Below, in pieces: positions 63,601-64,000 of a stretch of 64,000 nucleotides of DNA. The notes under the pieces were generated by a model. It saw nothing but the letters and a program-made list of their open reading frames with translations, made no database searches and was not told the DNA's origin. This stretch comes from Sphingobacterium sp. lm-10 (lineage in GTDB: Bacteria > Bacteroidota > Bacteroidia > Sphingobacteriales > Sphingobacteriaceae), in contig NZ_JAMJWC010000001.1 in NCBI RefSeq assembly GCF_023554555.1, positions 434,001 to 498,000 of the forward strand, read 5' to 3'. Position numbers and translations under genes: made by a program. Within the stretch, counting starts at the first letter, position 1, and each line of letters starts with the position of its first letter.

Positions 63601-64000
63601 TGTTCCAATCCAGAGGTCGTTGTTTTTGCCATTGGCAAAAGACAGAATGAAATTTTTTGCATTTTGCCGATCTGTCGCAGAACCAGGCTGAATGAGGTGG
63701 AATCGGGCTAACCTGTTATCCACCACGTGGATGCCGCTCCTGAGTGTTCCGATCCAATTTCGTTGCATCTGGTCGATGTACATGCTGTACACCGTCATAC
63801 TTTTCATCCAGTTTGTATTTTTTTGATATTGTTGGAATTGGTTTGTCCTTTTGTCAAATTCGATGATTCCTTTCCCTTCTGATCCCAGGAAAACCTTCTC
63901 ATATTTGGCGTATAGCGCGGTGATTTCAAACGGTACAAGAGTCGGATCTATCTGGTATGTGCTATATGCTTTTTTACGGAGATCAAATTCGTAGAGTGTA
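60601..64000 (-). CDS. hybrid two-component system regulator, N-terminus beyond the window
   Basis: An open frame of 1132 codons plus stop that continues through the right edge without a stop; the Met at 63807 is internal, since the propeller sequence upstream of it (GSEGKGIIEFDKRTNQF) is normal for the family. Visible parts, in protein order: propeller repeats (LWIGTDGAGMMHWN and similar), Y_Y_Y domain, a membrane helix near WWRSIWAYLAYLALF, HisKA with FFTHIAHEFRNPLTL, ATPase with NLISNAFKYTPNGG, receiver with IIISDVVMGGMSG, and an AraC HTH (EQIGMSHSNFYKRIKAISG). About 200 residues are missing. It probably controls a separate glycan locus to the right. Confidence 0.93.
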   Translation of the reverse strand, partial: TLYEFDLRKKAYSTYQIDPTLVPFEITALYAKYEKVFLGSEGKGIIEFDKRTNQFQQYQKNTNWMKSMTVYSMYIDQMQRNWIGTLRSGIHVVDNRLARFHLIQPGSATDRQNAKNFILSFANGKNNDLWIGTDGAGMMHWNRKKQSFTHYAADDNTHTGKLNNNFITGILADENGFVWATTYGGGINRLDPKTGTFKQYICFSPKNNRVYSATWKIFEDSQKRIWASTIHGGGLFCYNAVTDQFEVKTNDIIDVLSIFEEAPEVMWFGSWSTVTMRNFKTGEQKVINTDFPVRDIFTDNDGYVWLATEGGGLLRYEKSTCKLKRYSEKNGLPSNTVLNILKDNTDTFWLSTYNGLSNFNPKSEIFTNYYDSDGLQSNQFSYNAAIKLPDGSLAFGGIHGFNLFHPTQLKSLQRNSKVVFTALNINNKPTNQFTESKSYSSANHIEKLTIPFSNAVLNVHFSALEYSFPTKIKYAYYLDGWDKDWNYVDNLKTANYTNVKEGKYTLRIKSTNADGVWSDSKKTLQIIILPPWWRSIWAYLAYLALFATGIVAYLRYDRKQIRLRYEIDLAKVNAEKKKELHEKQIAFFTHIAHEFRNPLTLIVNPLKEMSSEPENHIDREDIQGVYRNSKRLLNLVDKLLLFRKTESGMDRLRLVQADIVSLTREVFTCFQQQATLQHIHYVFDSNINHHLLLVDREKMEICLFNLISNAFKYTPNGGSIRIALHYRSVDFSIQVIDTGCGIANQHKDQVFHVFERDYIGNSNNKGGFGIGLFLVKSFISAHKGSIAHRPHFPAGTQFEILLQNGKAHLSEFTIFEDVVEHSASIDEYIATSSARKASNDNAVVENATNVSNDSNITAQELTRDYQNVVTDKKAMVVVDDNAEIRKYLRKMFHNEFEIREADCAETGISLIEQTPPDIIISDVVMGGMSGIDLCQHIKNIPALSHIPIILLTASNSPDIKLKGLEGKADDYVTKPFERELLIARVNNLIQSRSHLQRYFYDEITLQQTNHKISKEHRAFLEKSIAIVEENLDQETFSVKELAEQIGMSHSNFYKRIKAISGKSANEFIRFVRLRKVAQLLIETDANVSEAAFAAGFNDIKYFRTQFSKVFGMKPSEFKKKYDALRKNHRLTI

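Noticed and set aside
1-64000. tRNA and rRNA genes
   Set aside because: No cloverleaf-like segment or rRNA-like sequence was recognised in any intergenic region; nearly all DNA is accounted for by protein genes.

Overview
The window looks like a chromosomal segment of a Bacteroidetes bacterium, most likely of the Sphingobacteriaceae (Sphingobacterium, Pedobacter, Parapedobacter and relatives). The evidence is a SusC/SusD pair next to a hybrid two-component regulator, LytS/LytTR sensor-regulator pairs, moderate GC, near absence of usable Shine-Dalgarno sequences, and one good Bacteroidetes-type promoter (TTG, 19 bp, TACTTTTG). This is judged from family signatures; no database search was run.

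Layout. (1) 0.1-4.5 kb: a PAP2 phosphatase with an outer-membrane barrel tail, a LytS/LytTR two-component pair and a YetF-like membrane protein; this part is AT-rich. (2) 4.7-26.6 kb: a molybdenum island. Three molybdo-hydroxylases (4.7-7.4, 17.6-21.4 and 22.7-26.1 kb) surround a tightly packed molybdenum-cofactor (Moco) run at 9.9-17.3 kb: xdhC, moaA, a mocA-moeA fusion, a TauE/SafE permease, moaD, moeB-rhodanese, moaE and a moaC-mog fusion. A second LytS/LytTR pair and an HTH-only AraC protein sit between the first enzyme and the Moco run. A cysteine desulfurase gene on the opposite strand overlaps the end of the second enzyme. (3) 26.6-30.1 kb: a COG0523/CobW GTPase with a visible promoter and operator-like palindromes, a Crp/Fnr regulator, a 59-residue protein too short for usual ORF cut-offs, and about 950 bp of AT-rich non-coding DNA. 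(4) 30.1-59.8 kb: a large glucuronoxylan utilisation locus, all on the + strand: transaldolase-like enzyme, SGNH acetylesterase, GH43, GH29 and GH3; then a terminator-like hairpin and an inverted-repeat element; then GH115, GPH-type symporter, GH10, GH43, GH67, GH43, SusC, SusD, a hybrid two-component regulator and an SMP-30 lactonase. (5) 59.8-64.0 kb: a pentapeptide-repeat protein and a second hybrid two-component regulator on the minus strand, cut by the window edge.

How the parts work together. The Moco run appears to encode a complete route from GTP to a cytidylylated, sulfurated cofactor: MoaA/MoaC, MoaD/MoaE/MoeB, Mog/MoeA, MocA, then XdhC with a candidate sulfur donor, serving the three neighbouring exported hydroxylases. 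In the xylan locus GH10 would cut the backbone, SusCD would import oligosaccharides, periplasmic GH115/GH67/GH43/GH3/GH29 and an esterase would strip side chains and shorten oligomers, and the symporter would pass products to the cytoplasm, where a signal-less GH43 completes hydrolysis. The hybrid regulator would sense oligosaccharides in the periplasm.

The most interesting points are the two Moco fusion proteins, the permease and desulfurase tied to the Moco cluster, the cobW operator region, the hidden small ORF with the paired GTCAC array upstream of the xylan locus, and the repeat element that divides that locus.
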